Source: Paludibacteraceae bacterium
Lineage (GTDB): Bacteria > Bacteroidota > Bacteroidia > Bacteroidales > Paludibacteraceae
NCBI GenBank assembly: GCA_017527905.1
Contig: JAFXPK010000019.1
Coordinates: 1-32,010, forward strand
DNA: 32,010 bases
Direction of reading: 5' to 3'
Position 1 is the stretch's first letter. Each line of letters opens with the position of its first letter. The notes under the pieces are model-generated. The model was not told where the DNA came from. It searched no databases and was given only the letters and a program-made list of their open reading frames with translations. Position numbers and translations under genes: made by a program. This document shows positions 1-7,967 of the stretch, one piece after another.

Positions 1-69
1 GCTTATTCGCTTCGCAAACAGATGTTTACACCCCTGCCTGTATTATTACCGCCCCCGTTGGGGCTTAGA

Positions 70-98
70 GTGTGCGCATCATGTAGCGATGCGCACAC
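70..98. repeat. perfect inverted repeat (hairpin) downstream of the PH-domain gene
   Basis: Two 11-base arms (70-80 and 88-98) are exact reverse complements around a 7-base loop. The hairpin lies just 3' of the minus-strand PH-domain gene that ends at 133, so it could end or stabilise that transcript. No T-run follows on the minus strand, so it is not a textbook intrinsic terminator. A second, shorter GC hairpin (51-64) follows. No gene is visible in 1-132. Confidence 0.5.
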
Positions 99-140
99 CC
101 CAATTCATAATCGACTACGTCGAACTAACGTTTCAAAATT
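98..140. repeat. dispersed ~43-bp repeat, copy 1
   Basis: This stretch is nearly identical to 21849-21896. Both run from CCCCA through an ATTCAT block to GACTACGTC, then AACTAACGTTTCA. This copy supplies the stop codon of the PH-domain gene (TGA at 135-133). Two copies 21 kb apart in one orientation suggest a genome-wide interspersed repeat; its nature is unknown. Confidence 0.6.
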
Positions 141-501
141 GGCCCACGTGTGCCGCCAACAACATCTGCGCCGTCTCCAGTCCCGACTCACGTCCAAACT
201 CGAACACGAAAGGCTTCTCCCTGCCGATCAGATGAATCGTCAGCGTGCATGGCTTCGCGAAGTTCGCGGAAAAGGTGACGACGCTTCGGTACGGAACAGA
301 GGTGAAGGCATTCTCCGACTTGATGAGCCCCTGCACATCCATGAAAATCATTCGCTTGTCCGTGAACAACAGACATTGGCGGGAGACCGCAAAAGCCGTT
401 TCCACCGTTTCACTCTCCAAAAGGACATTCTCGAAATCACTTCTGATCTTCTTTCCGTCCACCTCACTCGCCTTACCGAGTATAGAATCTATTAAACCCA
501 T
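133..501 (-). CDS. small bacterial PH-domain protein
   Basis: A 122-residue protein beginning MGLIDSILGKASEVD. The residues after about 30 alternate in a beta-rich pattern (LLFTDKRMIFMDVQGL, then VPYRSVVTFS and TLTIHLIG), and a terminal helix follows. This matches the YvbH-like bacterial pleckstrin-homology proteins of 120-125 residues. Their role is not established; they are small cytoplasmic or membrane-peripheral beta-barrel proteins. ATG at 501 is preferred over an upstream TTG at 507 because it is the usual codon and lies 6 bases past the stop of the transporter gene. The two genes are therefore probably co-transcribed. No signal peptide or membrane segment is visible. The family call rests on pattern memory. 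Confidence 0.7.
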   Translation of the reverse strand: MGLIDSILGKASEVDGKKIRSDFENVLLESETVETAFAVSRQCLLFTDKRMIFMDVQGLIKSENAFTSVPYRSVVTFSANFAKPCTLTIHLIGREKPFVFEFGRESGLETAQMLLAAHVGQF

Positions 502-507
502 ATTCAA

Positions 508-1425
508 TCAATTATCATTTAACATATTTAGTTTATCGTCGAAAGAATCCTTGGCGCACAGCCAAGCGCCCACCGCCATCAGGGCAAGTCCCACCCAATA
601 GGTGTGGGGCGGCGTCTGCCGGAAGATCAGCAGCGAGAGGCCCGTGCCGATGAAGGGAGCGACCGCATAGTAGGCACTCGTACGGGCGGCACCCAACGAA
701 CGTTGCGCATAGATGTCGACGAAGACACTCAAGCCGTACGAGACCAATCCGATGGCCATCGCCGCGAAGATGGGCCAAATGACCTCTATGGTCTCCCCGA
801 TGAGGAAACCGATCAGGAGCATGCCGACCCCCGAAAAGATGCCCTTCATGAGGACGATCTGCATCGGGTCCTTCGAGGCGATCCGTCGGGTGCAGTTATT
901 GTCCAAGCCCCAGCAGAAAGCCGCCAAAATAACGTACAAGGAGCCGGAAGAGAAGCGCAGGCTGTCCATATCCTCGCAGGAGAGCACGCAGCAAGAGAGC
1001 GTCACGAAGGCGATGCCCACCCAGAGCCGCTTGGAGATCCGCTCACGGAAGAAGAGCCATGCGAGAAGGGCGGTCGCCACGATCTCGAAATCGCTCAACA
1101 GGGAAGCGTTCGCCGCCGTGGTCTTCTGCAAGCCCACCATGAGGCAGATCGGCCCCACGATATCCAAGGCGATCATCGCCAGGACATACGGCCACTCCTT
1201 GCGGTCCAGTTTCTTCTCCACATTATCCGTGCCGTGGCGGCTCCTGAACGATGCGATCGCCAGCATACCCAGGCCCGAACCCAGATAGAGGAATCCAGCC
1301 GTCAGGATAGGCGGCAGGTAATCAAGCACGATCTTCGAGAAAGGAGCGTTCACCGCATAGAGCGTCGCACCCAGCAAAGCGAGTAAGATACCATATTGGC
1401 GTTTGGTCAACTTCAACATAATCAT
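508..1425 (-). CDS. EamA-family (drug/metabolite transporter superfamily) permease
   Basis: A 305-residue, strongly hydrophobic protein with about ten membrane segments in two similar halves. The first half starts LLALLGATLYAVNAPFSK and the second contains LYVILAAFCWGLDNNCTR. That duplicated five-helix arrangement is the mark of EamA permeases in the inner membrane. Substrates of this family are diverse (metabolites, amino acids, drugs), and nothing here identifies one. The start is ATG at 1425 or the in-frame ATG at 1419; the predicted promoter (1435-1464) lies so close that the leader would be only about 5-11 bases. It is the first gene of a short operon with the PH-domain gene. Length and topology are normal for the family. 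Confidence 0.88.
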   Translation of the reverse strand: MIMLKLTKRQYGILLALLGATLYAVNAPFSKIVLDYLPPILTAGFLYLGSGLGMLAIASFRSRHGTDNVEKKLDRKEWPYVLAMIALDIVGPICLMVGLQKTTAANASLLSDFEIVATALLAWLFFRERISKRLWVGIAFVTLSCCVLSCEDMDSLRFSSGSLYVILAAFCWGLDNNCTRRIASKDPMQIVLMKGIFSGVGMLLIGFLIGETIEVIWPIFAAMAIGLVSYGLSVFVDIYAQRSLGAARTSAYYAVAPFIGTGLSLLIFRQTPPHTYWVGLALMAVGAWLCAKDSFDDKLNMLNDN

Positions 1426-1434
1426 CCGTTTTCA

Positions 1435-1464
1435 CAAAGATAAAAAGATTCGGGGAAAAACCAA
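1435..1464 (-). promoter_or_regulatory. Bacteroidota-type promoter for the EamA gene
   Basis: On the minus strand TATCTTTG (1442-1435) fits the -7 consensus TAnnTTTG. A TTG lies 19 bases upstream (1464-1462), as expected for the -33 element. The leader would be very short, which is common in this phylum. Nothing else is evident in 1426-1524. Confidence 0.55.
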
Positions 1465-1524
1465 CGTGCGCACACGGCAAAACGCATGCCCGTCGAAGTG
1501 ATGGAGCGTACGTCTCCGCACGAT

Positions 1525-2595
1525 TTACTTCTTTTTCTTTTTCAGCATGGATTCGCACTTATCCACTTTCCTGAGGAAGTCCTGGATGTAGGCGCGGATC
1601 TCCTTTGTGGGCTTGGCGAGCACCGGTGTCGTCACGCTCTTCGTCCGAGACATGGCATCGTTCAGTTCAGCCCTGATCTCCTCGATTTTATTCTGCATCG
1701 AGCGTTCCGCGCCCGGGCTCACGAAATTGAGGTCCACGATGCGGTTGTGCAGGTCACTGATTTGGTAGATGATCCGTTCACACCTATGCTGCTGCTCCTC
1801 CAACGTATACGCGTCGATGTAGTGTTTCACGTTCTCCTTATACTTGACCGCCAGCTTATTGCCGTCCCCGTTGCGGACAAGCCTCTCGTAGAGGGCCTTT
1901 TTCTGTTCGAGGGAGTCCAACCGAAAATAAGCGGTCAGCGAGTCCAGCCAGCCCGTCCCATCCACGGCAGGCGGGTTCATCGTATCCCCCGACGTCTGGT
2001 CCGACGAGACCCCCGCCCCCAGACGCATCAGCGGGTCGTAAGGGACGTGGCTCTCCTTCAGGCTATCCGGAGAGACCATGAAGAATTTATTTTCCAGGCG
2101 CTGGTGGTAGGCGCGGGGATTACCAGGCTCGAAATATCCGCTGCACCAGGTCGGGTCGAACATATAAGGGACGCTGTCGATGATGCAGGCGCACCACGCA
2201 TGACCACCCTCCCCCACGATATTGTCTTTCGGCGTATAGCCCTCAATGATGAACATAGGGATGCCCATCCTATTGGAGACCTCGGAAAAAACGCTCGAGT
2301 AGTTGGCGCACACACCCTTCCTGTTGCGCAAAGTCCAGTTGGCCAGGTCCTCAGTATTGTACTTAGTCTGGACATCCGTCACGGAGAGATCATACATGAC
2401 GTTCTCCGACAACCAGTTCTGCAGCGTCCAAAGCATCTGGCGCGTGTCACGGCAATTCTCCTTGATATACTTCGCCAGTGCATCCACATCCTTCGCATGC
2501 TCTTTAGGGACATTGACAGGCTCGCTGGCCTCCTCCGCACCCACCGCGAAGCAGGAGAGCATCAGCAGAAACAATAAAACAGCACTTCTCTTCAT
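1525..2595 (-). CDS. secreted transglutaminase-like (papain-fold) protein
   Basis: A 356-residue protein with an N-terminal signal peptide (MKRSAVLLFLLMLSCFAVGA); cleavage after the final A is likely, although the LSC could act as a weak lipobox. The transglutaminase-like core spans about residues 30-170. The catalytic triad is visible: Cys96 in KGVCANYSS, His132 in GGHAWCA and Asp147 in MFDPTW. The C-terminal half (about 220-356) is helical and charged, ends in a poly-lysine run and may form a coiled coil. Such proteins act in the periplasm or at the surface as proteases or cross-linkers, and the substrate is unknown. ATG at 2595 was chosen because it starts the signal peptide and because the longer reading frame would begin inside the predicted promoter. 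It is monocistronic as far as can be seen. Confidence 0.85.
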   Translation of the reverse strand: MKRSAVLLFLLMLSCFAVGAEEASEPVNVPKEHAKDVDALAKYIKENCRDTRQMLWTLQNWLSENVMYDLSVTDVQTKYNTEDLANWTLRNRKGVCANYSSVFSEVSNRMGIPMFIIEGYTPKDNIVGEGGHAWCACIIDSVPYMFDPTWCSGYFEPGNPRAYHQRLENKFFMVSPDSLKESHVPYDPLMRLGAGVSSDQTSGDTMNPPAVDGTGWLDSLTAYFRLDSLEQKKALYERLVRNGDGNKLAVKYKENVKHYIDAYTLEEQQHRCERIIYQISDLHNRIVDLNFVSPGAERSMQNKIEEIRAELNDAMSRTKSVTTPVLAKPTKEIRAYIQDFLRKVDKCESMLKKKKK

Positions 2596-2623
2596 ATACT
2601 CCTCATTATGACATAGCCTATGA

Positions 2624-2653
2624 CAAAGATAACAATAATCACGAGACCGCAAA
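2624..2653 (-). promoter_or_regulatory. Bacteroidota-type promoter for the transglutaminase-like gene
   Basis: On the minus strand TATCTTTG (2631-2624) matches TAnnTTTG, and TTTG (2653-2650) lies 18 bases upstream. The leader to ATG at 2595 is about 25 bases. A GAGGAG lies only 3-4 bases from that ATG, too close for a standard Shine-Dalgarno site. Confidence 0.65.
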
Positions 2654-2822
2654 AAATAGTAAATTGTAAATAGTCAAATAGTAAATCCCCCAAACGTCCC
2701 AACAGCCAATCGCCCCCAAATAGTAAATTGTAAATCGTCAAATAGTAAATCCCCAAGGGTAAATCGTAAATCGTCAAATAGTAAATCTAAGAGGGTAAAT
2801 CGTAAATCGTCAAATAGTAAAT
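2653..2822. repeat. AT-rich tandem repeat, 36-bp period
   Basis: The core GTCAAATAGTAAAT occurs exactly four times, starting at 2673, 2737, 2773 and 2809. The last three are spaced exactly 36 bases apart, and the first is 64 bases from the second. Flanks of each core are GTAAATCG or GTAAATTG variants. The array fills most of the gene-free stretch 2596-2901 between the transglutaminase promoter and the pyrH terminator. It has no coding potential and is not a CRISPR: there are no unique spacers. Confidence 0.8.
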
Positions 2823-2850
2823 AACAAATTGCGTCGCACGGAGAAGTCAC

Positions 2851-2880
2851 AAAAAAAGCGGAGACCCATCCCCGCTTTAA
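2851..2880 (-). terminator. intrinsic terminator of pyrH
   Basis: Read on the minus strand, AAAGCGG (2878-2872) pairs with CCGCTTT (2861-2855) around a 10-base loop and is followed by a run of seven T. It begins about 20 bases after the pyrH stop codon. The A-run on the other side gives it some two-way character. Confidence 0.8.
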
Positions 2881-2901
2881 TAGATTCGCCCCCAAAGCAC
2901 A

Positions 2902-3612
2902 TCACGGATGCACGTAGGTACCGATGTTCTCACCTGCGATCACACGTTTCAGGTTGCCCGGTTTATCCATGTTGAAGACCACGATAGGGAGACCGTTGTC
3001 GCGGCACATCACCGTAGCGGAGAGGTCCATGACCTTCAGGTTTCGCACGAGGATCTCGTCGTAGGAGATATCGTCGAACTTCGTGGCGGAAGGATCCTTC
3101 TCCGGGTCGGCGGTGTAGATACCGTCCACGCGTGTGCCCTTGAACATAGCGTCCGCCTCGATCTCGATGCCACGGAGGGAAGAGCCCGTATCGGTGGTAA
3201 AGTACGGGCAGCCCGTACCAGCTGCGAAGATGGTGATATAGCCCGCGTTGAGGAGTTCGAGGGCCTTATCCTTGGTATAGAATTCGCCGATAGGCTCCAT
3301 GCGGATAGCGGTCAGCACCTTGCACTTCGCGCCGGCGGCCGTCAGAGCCGAGCAGAGGGCCAATGCGTTGATCGTCGTGGCGAGCATACCCATCTGGTCG
3401 CCCTTCACACGGTCGAAACCCTTTTTCGAGCCAGACAAGCCACGGAAGATATTACCACCGCCGATGACGATGCCCAGTTGGACGCCCATGTCAGCTATTT
3501 CCTTGATTTGGGCAGCATATTCGCCCAGTCTGTTCTCGTCGATACCATACCCTTTTTCGCCCATCAGCGACTCGCCGCTAAGCTTCAATAAGACTCTTTT
3601 AAACTTTGCCAT
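2902..3612 (-). CDS. pyrH: UMP kinase (uridylate kinase)
   Basis: PyrH phosphorylates UMP to UDP with ATP in pyrimidine nucleotide synthesis, as a cytoplasmic hexamer of the amino-acid-kinase fold. The 236-residue length is standard. Family signatures are visible: LLKLSGESL near the N-terminus, VIGGGNIFRG at about residue 50, and VLTAIRMEP and FAAGTGCPYFTTDT in the centre and second half, the latter typical of nucleotide-binding loops in this family. Start ATG at 3612 gives the usual MAKFKRVLLKLSGES. It lies downstream of the rplQ terminator and has its own terminator at 2851-2880, so it is probably a separate unit, but no convincing consensus promoter was found in 3613-3718. The usual partner frr is not in the window. 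Confidence 0.97.
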   Translation of the reverse strand: MAKFKRVLLKLSGESLMGEKGYGIDENRLGEYAAQIKEIADMGVQLGIVIGGGNIFRGLSGSKKGFDRVKGDQMGMLATTINALALCSALTAAGAKCKVLTAIRMEPIGEFYTKDKALELLNAGYITIFAAGTGCPYFTTDTGSSLRGIEIEADAMFKGTRVDGIYTADPEKDPSATKFDDISYDEILVRNLKVMDLSATVMCRDNGLPIVVFNMDKPGNLKRVIAGENIGTYVHP

Positions 3613-3718
3613 ACAAAAACGATATTAGGTTGAAGGTGTGCCATGGGCAACACCGAAATTTCATTAAAGATACGAAAAAAAGAATAGGGAGGCAAGGCGC
3701 GGTCCCCGAATTGAACAA

Positions 3719-3749
3719 AAAAGCCGCATCGTATTAGGATGCGGCTTTT
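3719..3749 (-). terminator. intrinsic terminator at the end of the ribosomal operon
   Basis: Arms 3719-3730 and 3738-3749 are exact 12-base reverse complements (core GCCGCATC) with a 7-base loop. On the minus strand the stem ends in TTTT and continues with T. It lies about 20 bases past the rplQ stop and closes the str-S10-spc-alpha transcript. Confidence 0.88.
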
Positions 3750-3766
3750 CATATACTGAAGATTTA

Positions 3767-4264
3767 TTATTCAGCCTCAGTTGTAGCGACCTCAGTAGAC
3801 TCAGCAGCAGGAGCTTCCTCTGCAGTTTGAGTCTTCTTTCTGGAACGACGGGTCTTCGTAGCCTTCTTAGGAGTAGCATCCTTCAACATCTTCTCGTTGA
3901 AGTCCACCAACTCGATGAAGCACATTTCAGCGGCGTCGTTAGCGCGGAAACCAGTCTTGATGATACGAGTGTAGCCACCTGGACGGTCAGCGATCTTCTC
4001 ACCGATTACCTTGAACAACTCAGTGACAGCCTTCTTGTTTTGGAGGTAGCTGAAAACAACCCTGTAGTTGTTCATCAACTTAGCCTCGTCCTTATCCTTA
4101 GCCCTCGTCAACAATGGCTCGATATACTTTCTCAACTCCTTAGCCTTAGCGGTAGTCGTCGTGATTCTCTTGTGTTCGATCAAAGAGATGGCCAAGTTAG
4201 CCAACAGAGACTCTCTGTGTCCCTTTTGTCTACCAAGATGGTTGAATTTTTTATTGTGTCTCAT
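3767..4264 (-). CDS. rplQ: 50S ribosomal protein L17 (bL17)
   Basis: bL17 binds 23S rRNA near the exit-tunnel side of the large subunit. The conserved start [20 protein letters not shown] and the central [13 protein letters not shown] leave little doubt. At 165 residues it is longer than the roughly 120-residue enterobacterial form, because of a C-terminal tail (about 130-165) that is first Lys/Arg-rich and then Ala/Glu/Thr-rich. Such tails are familiar in Bacteroidota. It is the last gene of the operon, 5 bases after rpoA, and is followed by the terminator at 3719-3749. Confidence 0.97.
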   Translation of the reverse strand: MRHNKKFNHLGRQKGHRESLLANLAISLIEHKRITTTTAKAKELRKYIEPLLTRAKDKDEAKLMNNYRVVFSYLQNKKAVTELFKVIGEKIADRPGGYTRIIKTGFRANDAAEMCFIELVDFNEKMLKDATPKKATKTRRSRKKTQTAEEAPAAESTEVATTEAE

Positions 4265-4269
4265 TTTAC

Positions 4270-5262
4270 TTATTCTTTATCCAATTTATACTTAGAAATA
4301 TCCATACCGAACGAAAGGTTCAAAGTATCCAAGAGTTGGTCAAGCTCGGTCAAAGACTTCTTACCGAAGTTTCTGAACTTAAGTAAGTCATTCTTGTTGA
4401 ACACAACCAATTCACCCAACGTCTCCACGTCAGCGGCCTTCAAGCAGTTAAGCGCGCGAACGGAAAGATCCATATCGACAAGCTTAGACTTAAGCAGTTG
4501 ACGCATGTGGAGAACCTCCTCATCGAAGTCGTCATTCGAACCTTCATCCGTCGTGTCAAGGGAAATCTTCTCGTCAGAGAACAAGAGGAAGTGTTGGATC
4601 AAAATCTTGGCAGCCTCCTTCAAGGCGTCCTTCGGATGGATGGAGCCATCGGTATCGATTTCGATCACGAGCTTCTCGAAGTCAGTCTTCTGCTCGACGC
4701 GGTAGTTTTCAACCGCATACTTGACATTACGGATAGGAGTATAGATAGAGTCAATCGCAATAACACCGATCTCAGAACCAGGGATCTTGTTCTCGTCGGC
4801 AGGGACATAACCGCGGCCCTTACCGATCGTCAGTTCGATGGTGAAGGAAGCGGAAGGATCCAGACGACAGATGACAAAATCCTTGTTAAGAACGTCGAAA
4901 CCAGTCAAACTCTTAGCTATATCACCAGCTTTGAACACCTCGGTGCCAGAGACGTTAATAGAGACCTTCTCATTCTCAATCTCGCTCACTTTCTGTTTGA
5001 AACGAACCTGTTTCAGATTGAGGATGACGTTAGTGACATCTTCCATCACGCCTGGGATCACAGAGAATTCATGGTCGACACCATCGATCTTGATTGAAGT
5101 GATAGCGAAACCCTCCAATGAAGAAAGGAGAATGCGTCTAAGGGCATTACCGATGGTAATACCGTAACCAGGCTCAAGAGGACGGAATTCGAACTTCCCG
5201 TGGAAGTTGTCCGCCTCCAACATAATAACCTTGTCAGGTTTTTGAAACGCTAATATAGCCAT
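4270..5262 (-). CDS. rpoA: DNA-directed RNA polymerase alpha subunit
   Basis: The alpha subunit dimerises to start RNA polymerase assembly, and its C-terminal domain contacts promoter DNA and activators. The 330-residue length is standard. The N-terminal dimerisation domain (about 1-235) carries [20 protein letters not shown]. The C-terminal helix-hairpin-helix domain (about 255-330) carries [20 protein letters not shown] and [11 protein letters not shown]. An acidic linker ([11 protein letters not shown]) joins them. It sits 10 bases after rpsD and 5 before rplQ, the universal alpha-operon position. Confidence 0.98.
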   Translation of the reverse strand: MAILAFQKPDKVIMLEADNFHGKFEFRPLEPGYGITIGNALRRILLSSLEGFAITSIKIDGVDHEFSVIPGVMEDVTNVILNLKQVRFKQKVSEIENEKVSINVSGTEVFKAGDIAKSLTGFDVLNKDFVICRLDPSASFTIELTIGKGRGYVPADENKIPGSEIGVIAIDSIYTPIRNVKYAVENYRVEQKTDFEKLVIEIDTDGSIHPKDALKEAAKILIQHFLLFSDEKISLDTTDEGSNDDFDEEVLHMRQLLKSKLVDMDLSVRALNCLKAADVETLGELVVFNKNDLLKFRNFGKKSLTELDQLLDTLNLSFGMDISKYKLDKE

Positions 5263-5272
5263 GAATCAATTA

Positions 5273-5878
5273 TTATTTAGAGTAAAGTTCGACGATCAAT
5301 TGTTCTTTGATATTCTCAGGGATGTCCGCACGTTCCGGCAGGTGGAGGAACTTACCTGCGGAAACAGGAGCGTCCCATTCCAACCAAGGATACTTGCTGT
5401 GGTTGAAGCCTGACAAAGAATTAACGATCGTTTCCAAAGACTTGGATTTCTCGCGAACACCTACGATTTGACCTGGCTTAACGGAATAAGAAGGAATGTT
5501 AACCACCTCACCGTCCACAACGATATGCTTGTGGGAAACCAACTGGCGCGCAGCCGCACGAGTCGGAGCGATACCCAAACGGTAAACGATGTTATCGAGC
5601 CTAGCCTCGAGGAGTTGCAAGAGCACCTCACCCGTAATACCCTTAGAACGGTTAGCAGCCTCGAAGAGGTTACGGAACTGTCTCTCGAGGACACCGTAAG
5701 TGTATTTAGCCTTTTGCTTCTCAGCCAACTGGATACCATACTCAGATGACTTCTTTCTTCTGTTTACGCCATGTTGTCCCGGTGGGAAGTTTCTCTTAGC
5801 CAAAATCTTGTCTGGACCGAAAATCGGTTCACCGAAACGACGCGCAATCTTAGTTTTTGGACCTATGTATCTAGCCAT
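5273..5878 (-). CDS. rpsD: 30S ribosomal protein S4 (uS4)
   Basis: uS4 is a primary 16S rRNA binder that nucleates the 30S body; in several bacteria it also represses its own operon. The 201 residues begin [19 protein letters not shown]. The S4 RNA-binding domain (about 90-155) contains [20 protein letters not shown] and [17 protein letters not shown]. No zinc-binding cysteine cluster is present near the N-terminus, so this is the zinc-free form. It is preceded by an unusually long 111-base spacer after rpsK. Confidence 0.97.
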   Translation of the reverse strand: MARYIGPKTKIARRFGEPIFGPDKILAKRNFPPGQHGVNRRKKSSEYGIQLAEKQKAKYTYGVLERQFRNLFEAANRSKGITGEVLLQLLEARLDNIVYRLGIAPTRAAARQLVSHKHIVVDGEVVNIPSYSVKPGQIVGVREKSKSLETIVNSLSGFNHSKYPWLEWDAPVSAGKFLHLPERADIPENIKEQLIVELYSK

Positions 5879-5989
5879 TTTAATTACTGTTTATTTCCAA
5901 ACCTTGAACCGTGCAGCCGCAATTGCAGAGAGGTTTAAAATGCAATTATCACAATGCGAGATTCGAAAGTTGTTATAATACTGTATTTT
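5879..5989 (-). other. 111-base rpsK-rpsD spacer, possible structured leader
   Basis: This is the longest gap inside the operon, most others being 2-30 bases. Exact complementary arms AAACCT (5899-5904) and AGGTTT (5931-5936) enclose a TGCA...TGCA repeat and a GCAATTGC palindrome just upstream of the rpsD start. A fold recognised by S4 is possible by analogy with known S4 autoregulation, but that is inference. No consensus promoter is seen. Confidence 0.35.
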
Positions 5990-6379
5990 TTATACTCTAC
6001 GTTTCTTAGGTGGTCGACAACCGTTGTGTGGTAGTGGTGTTACGTCGATAATCTCCGTCACCTCGATACCTGCGCCATGCACAGTTCTGATCGCGGACTC
6101 ACGGCCATTACCTGGACCCTTCACATATGCCTTCACCTTTCTCAAACCAAGATCGTATGCCACCTTAGCGCAATCCTGCGCAGCCATTTGCGCAGCGTAC
6201 GGAGTGTTCTTCTTAGAACCCCTGAATCCCATCTTACCTGCTGAAGACCAAGAGATCACCTGGCCATCAGAGTTTGCCAAAGACACGATGATGTTGTTGA
6301 AAGATGAGTGGACATGCAATTGTCCATTAGCGTCAACTTTTACTACTCTTTTTTTGGTTGCTACTGCTTTTTTTGCCAT
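5990..6379 (-). CDS. rpsK: 30S ribosomal protein S11 (uS11)
   Basis: uS11 sits on the 30S platform near the mRNA exit. The 129 residues include [39 protein letters not shown] and the highly conserved end [17 protein letters not shown]. The Lys-rich N-terminus ([19 protein letters not shown]) is normal. It lies between rpsM (32-base gap) and rpsD (111-base gap). Confidence 0.98.
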   Translation of the reverse strand: MAKKAVATKKRVVKVDANGQLHVHSSFNNIIVSLANSDGQVISWSSAGKMGFRGSKKNTPYAAQMAAQDCAKVAYDLGLRKVKAYVKGPGNGRESAIRTVHGAGIEVTEIIDVTPLPHNGCRPPKKRRV

Positions 6380-6411
6380 ATCTTTTAATATTAAATAGCG
6401 TTCGCTAACTA

Positions 6412-6792
6412 TTACTTAGTCGCTTTCTTCTTGTTTGCAACTGTTTTCTTCTTACCCTTACGAGTACGAGCGTTGTTCTTAGTGCTCTGTCCGCGCAACG
6501 GCAATCCCAAACGGTGACGGATTCCTCTGTAACAACCTATATCCATCAATCGCTTGATGTTCAGTTGCACTTCTGAACGAAGGTCTCCCTCAACTTTGAA
6601 TTGGGTTCCAATAATCTCACGAATCTTGGATGCCTGCTCATCGTTCCAGTCCTTTACCTTGATGTTCTTGTCAACACCAGCTTGTGCTAAGATTTTGTTC
6701 GCACTACTACGGCCTATACCATAGATATAGGTCAAACCGATTTCGCCCCTTTTGTTCTGTGGCAAATCTACACCGACAATTCTTATAGCCAT
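6412..6792 (-). CDS. rpsM: 30S ribosomal protein S13 (uS13)
   Basis: uS13 is in the 30S head and contacts the P-site tRNA and the large subunit. The 126 residues start [20 protein letters not shown]. The signature [20 protein letters not shown] sits at about 90-110, followed by a basic tail ([15 protein letters not shown]). It opens the alpha segment, 30 bases after rpmJ. Confidence 0.98.
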   Translation of the reverse strand: MAIRIVGVDLPQNKRGEIGLTYIYGIGRSSANKILAQAGVDKNIKVKDWNDEQASKIREIIGTQFKVEGDLRSEVQLNIKRLMDIGCYRGIRHRLGLPLRGQSTKNNARTRKGKKKTVANKKKATK

Positions 6793-6822
6793 AAACTAAT
6801 TTTTTTGCAAAAGTATAAAAAA

Positions 6823-6939
6823 TTATCCTTGACGTTGTTTATACTTAGGATTTTTTTTGTTAATAACATACAAACGTCCTTTTCTCCTAACGATCTTGCA
6901 CTCAGGAGTACGTTTTTTTAAAGAAGCTCTAACTTTCAT
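6823..6939 (-). CDS. rpmJ: 50S ribosomal protein L36 (bL36)
   Basis: A 38-residue reading frame starting [20 protein letters not shown] and ending in [12 protein letters not shown] is the complete bL36 of the large subunit. Only one cysteine remains of the usual four zinc ligands, so this is the zinc-independent type common in Bacteroidota. It lies between infA (16 bases) and rpsM (30 bases), its expected place. Confidence 0.97.
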   Translation of the reverse strand: MKVRASLKKRTPECKIVRRKGRLYVINKKNPKYKQRQG

Positions 6940-6955
6940 ATCTCAATTATTTTTT

Positions 6956-7174
6956 CTATTTGTATCTAAAAGCAATTCGTCCCTTGGACAAATCATACGG
7001 AGACATTTCGACTCTGACCTTGTCACCCGGAAGTATCTTGATGTAGTGCATCCTCATCTTCCCGGAGATATGGGCTGTAATCTCATGACCATTCTCCAAC
7101 TCCACACGGAACATCGCGTTAGACAACGCCTCGACGATCGTTCCATCTTGTTCTATAGCAGCCTGTTTTGCCAT
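6956..7174 (-). CDS. infA: translation initiation factor IF-1
   Basis: IF-1 is a one-domain OB-fold protein that blocks the A site during initiation. It has the standard 72 residues, with the conserved start [20 protein letters not shown], the motif [19 protein letters not shown] and the end [11 protein letters not shown]. It starts 4 bases after the map stop codon, consistent with translational coupling. Confidence 0.98.
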   Translation of the reverse strand: MAKQAAIEQDGTIVEALSNAMFRVELENGHEITAHISGKMRMHYIKILPGDKVRVEMSPYDLSKGRIAFRYK

Positions 7175-7178
7175 CCAA

Positions 7179-7961
7179 CTATAATGCGTTAGTACCTAAT
7201 ATTTGTTCGACATATTCAAAAGAAGAAAGAATATCGGGACTATCAGTACCTATCGCAACCGTATGCTCGAAATGAGCGGAAGGTAAACCATCGGCAGTAC
7301 GCACTGTCCATCCATCCTTCTCCAAGTAAACACCCCTCTTGCCCATATTGATGATGGGCTCGATCGCAATTACAATGCCTTCTCTGAACTGAAGGCCTCT
7401 CCTCGCTCGCCCATAATTCTGGACTAGAGGCTCCTCGTGCATCATCCTTCCGATTCCGTGGCCCGTCATCTCACGAACCACCGAGTATCCTTTTCCTTCG
7501 CAATACTCTTGAATCGAATGACCAACATCTCCCAAACGGTTCCCGACTTTCGCCTTGCTGATCCCGAGCATCAAAGCCTCTTTGGTGGCTCTCATCAGCT
7601 TCTTCACCTCTTCGGAGACCTCACCCACGCAGAACGTGTAGCAAGAATCACCATGGAAACCATTTATCTGCGCCCCGCAATCTACTGAAACGATATCCCC
7701 CTCCTTCAGTACATATTTGGAGGGTATCGCATGCACCACCTGATCATTCACGGAGGTGCATATCGAATTCGGATACCCCGCATATCCTAAGAAACTAGGG
7801 ACAGCACCCTGCGAGCGGATGAAATCCTCCGCCAAAGCATCGAGTTGTAAGGTGGTGACTCCCGGCTTCACCGCTTTCGCGACCTCGCCCAATGTCATCG
7901 CAACAATCCTGTTGCTTATCCTCATCAACTCAATATCCTCGGCAGTCTTAAGATATATCAT
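7179..7961 (-). CDS. map: type I methionine aminopeptidase
   Basis: Map removes the initiator methionine from new proteins at the ribosome. The 260-residue pita-bread enzyme has all expected metal ligands: Asp94 and Asp105 ([14 protein letters not shown]), His168 (EMTGHGIGR), Glu201 (IAIEPIIN) and Glu232 (HFEHTVAI), with His77 as the usual substrate-side histidine. There is no N-terminal zinc-finger extension, so it is the short bacterial form. It lies 6 bases after secY and 4 before infA, the spc arrangement usual in this phylum and in Firmicutes. Confidence 0.97.
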   Translation of the reverse strand: MIYLKTAEDIELMRISNRIVAMTLGEVAKAVKPGVTTLQLDALAEDFIRSQGAVPSFLGYAGYPNSICTSVNDQVVHAIPSKYVLKEGDIVSVDCGAQINGFHGDSCYTFCVGEVSEEVKKLMRATKEALMLGISKAKVGNRLGDVGHSIQEYCEGKGYSVVREMTGHGIGRMMHEEPLVQNYGRARRGLQFREGIVIAIEPIINMGKRGVYLEKDGWTVRTADGLPSAHFEHTVAIGTDSPDILSSFEYVEQILGTNAL

Positions 7962-7967
7962 AGACCG

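Noticed and set aside
604..1386. 260-codon open frame on the plus strand opposite the EamA gene
   Set aside because: Composition is Arg/Asp/Glu/Gln-rich without motifs, as expected of the antisense of a GC-rich membrane-protein gene. The minus-strand gene has clear family pattern and a promoter.
1485..1525. Terminator of the transglutaminase-like gene (GGAG...CTCC inverted repeat)
   Set aside because: The stem is only about 4 bp plus mismatched flanks, with no T-run on the minus strand.
1486..2577. 363-codon open frame on the plus strand opposite the transglutaminase-like gene
   Set aside because: No recognisable domain. The opposite strand has a signal peptide and a complete catalytic triad, and third-position GC bias explains the open antisense frame.
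2653..2822. CRISPR array
   Set aside because: The repeated units are AT-rich and contiguous, with no unique spacers of constant length; no cas genes are nearby.
3613..3718. Promoter for pyrH
   Set aside because: The nearest candidate (TATCTTTA at 3672-3665) misses the last consensus base and has no -33 element at the right distance.
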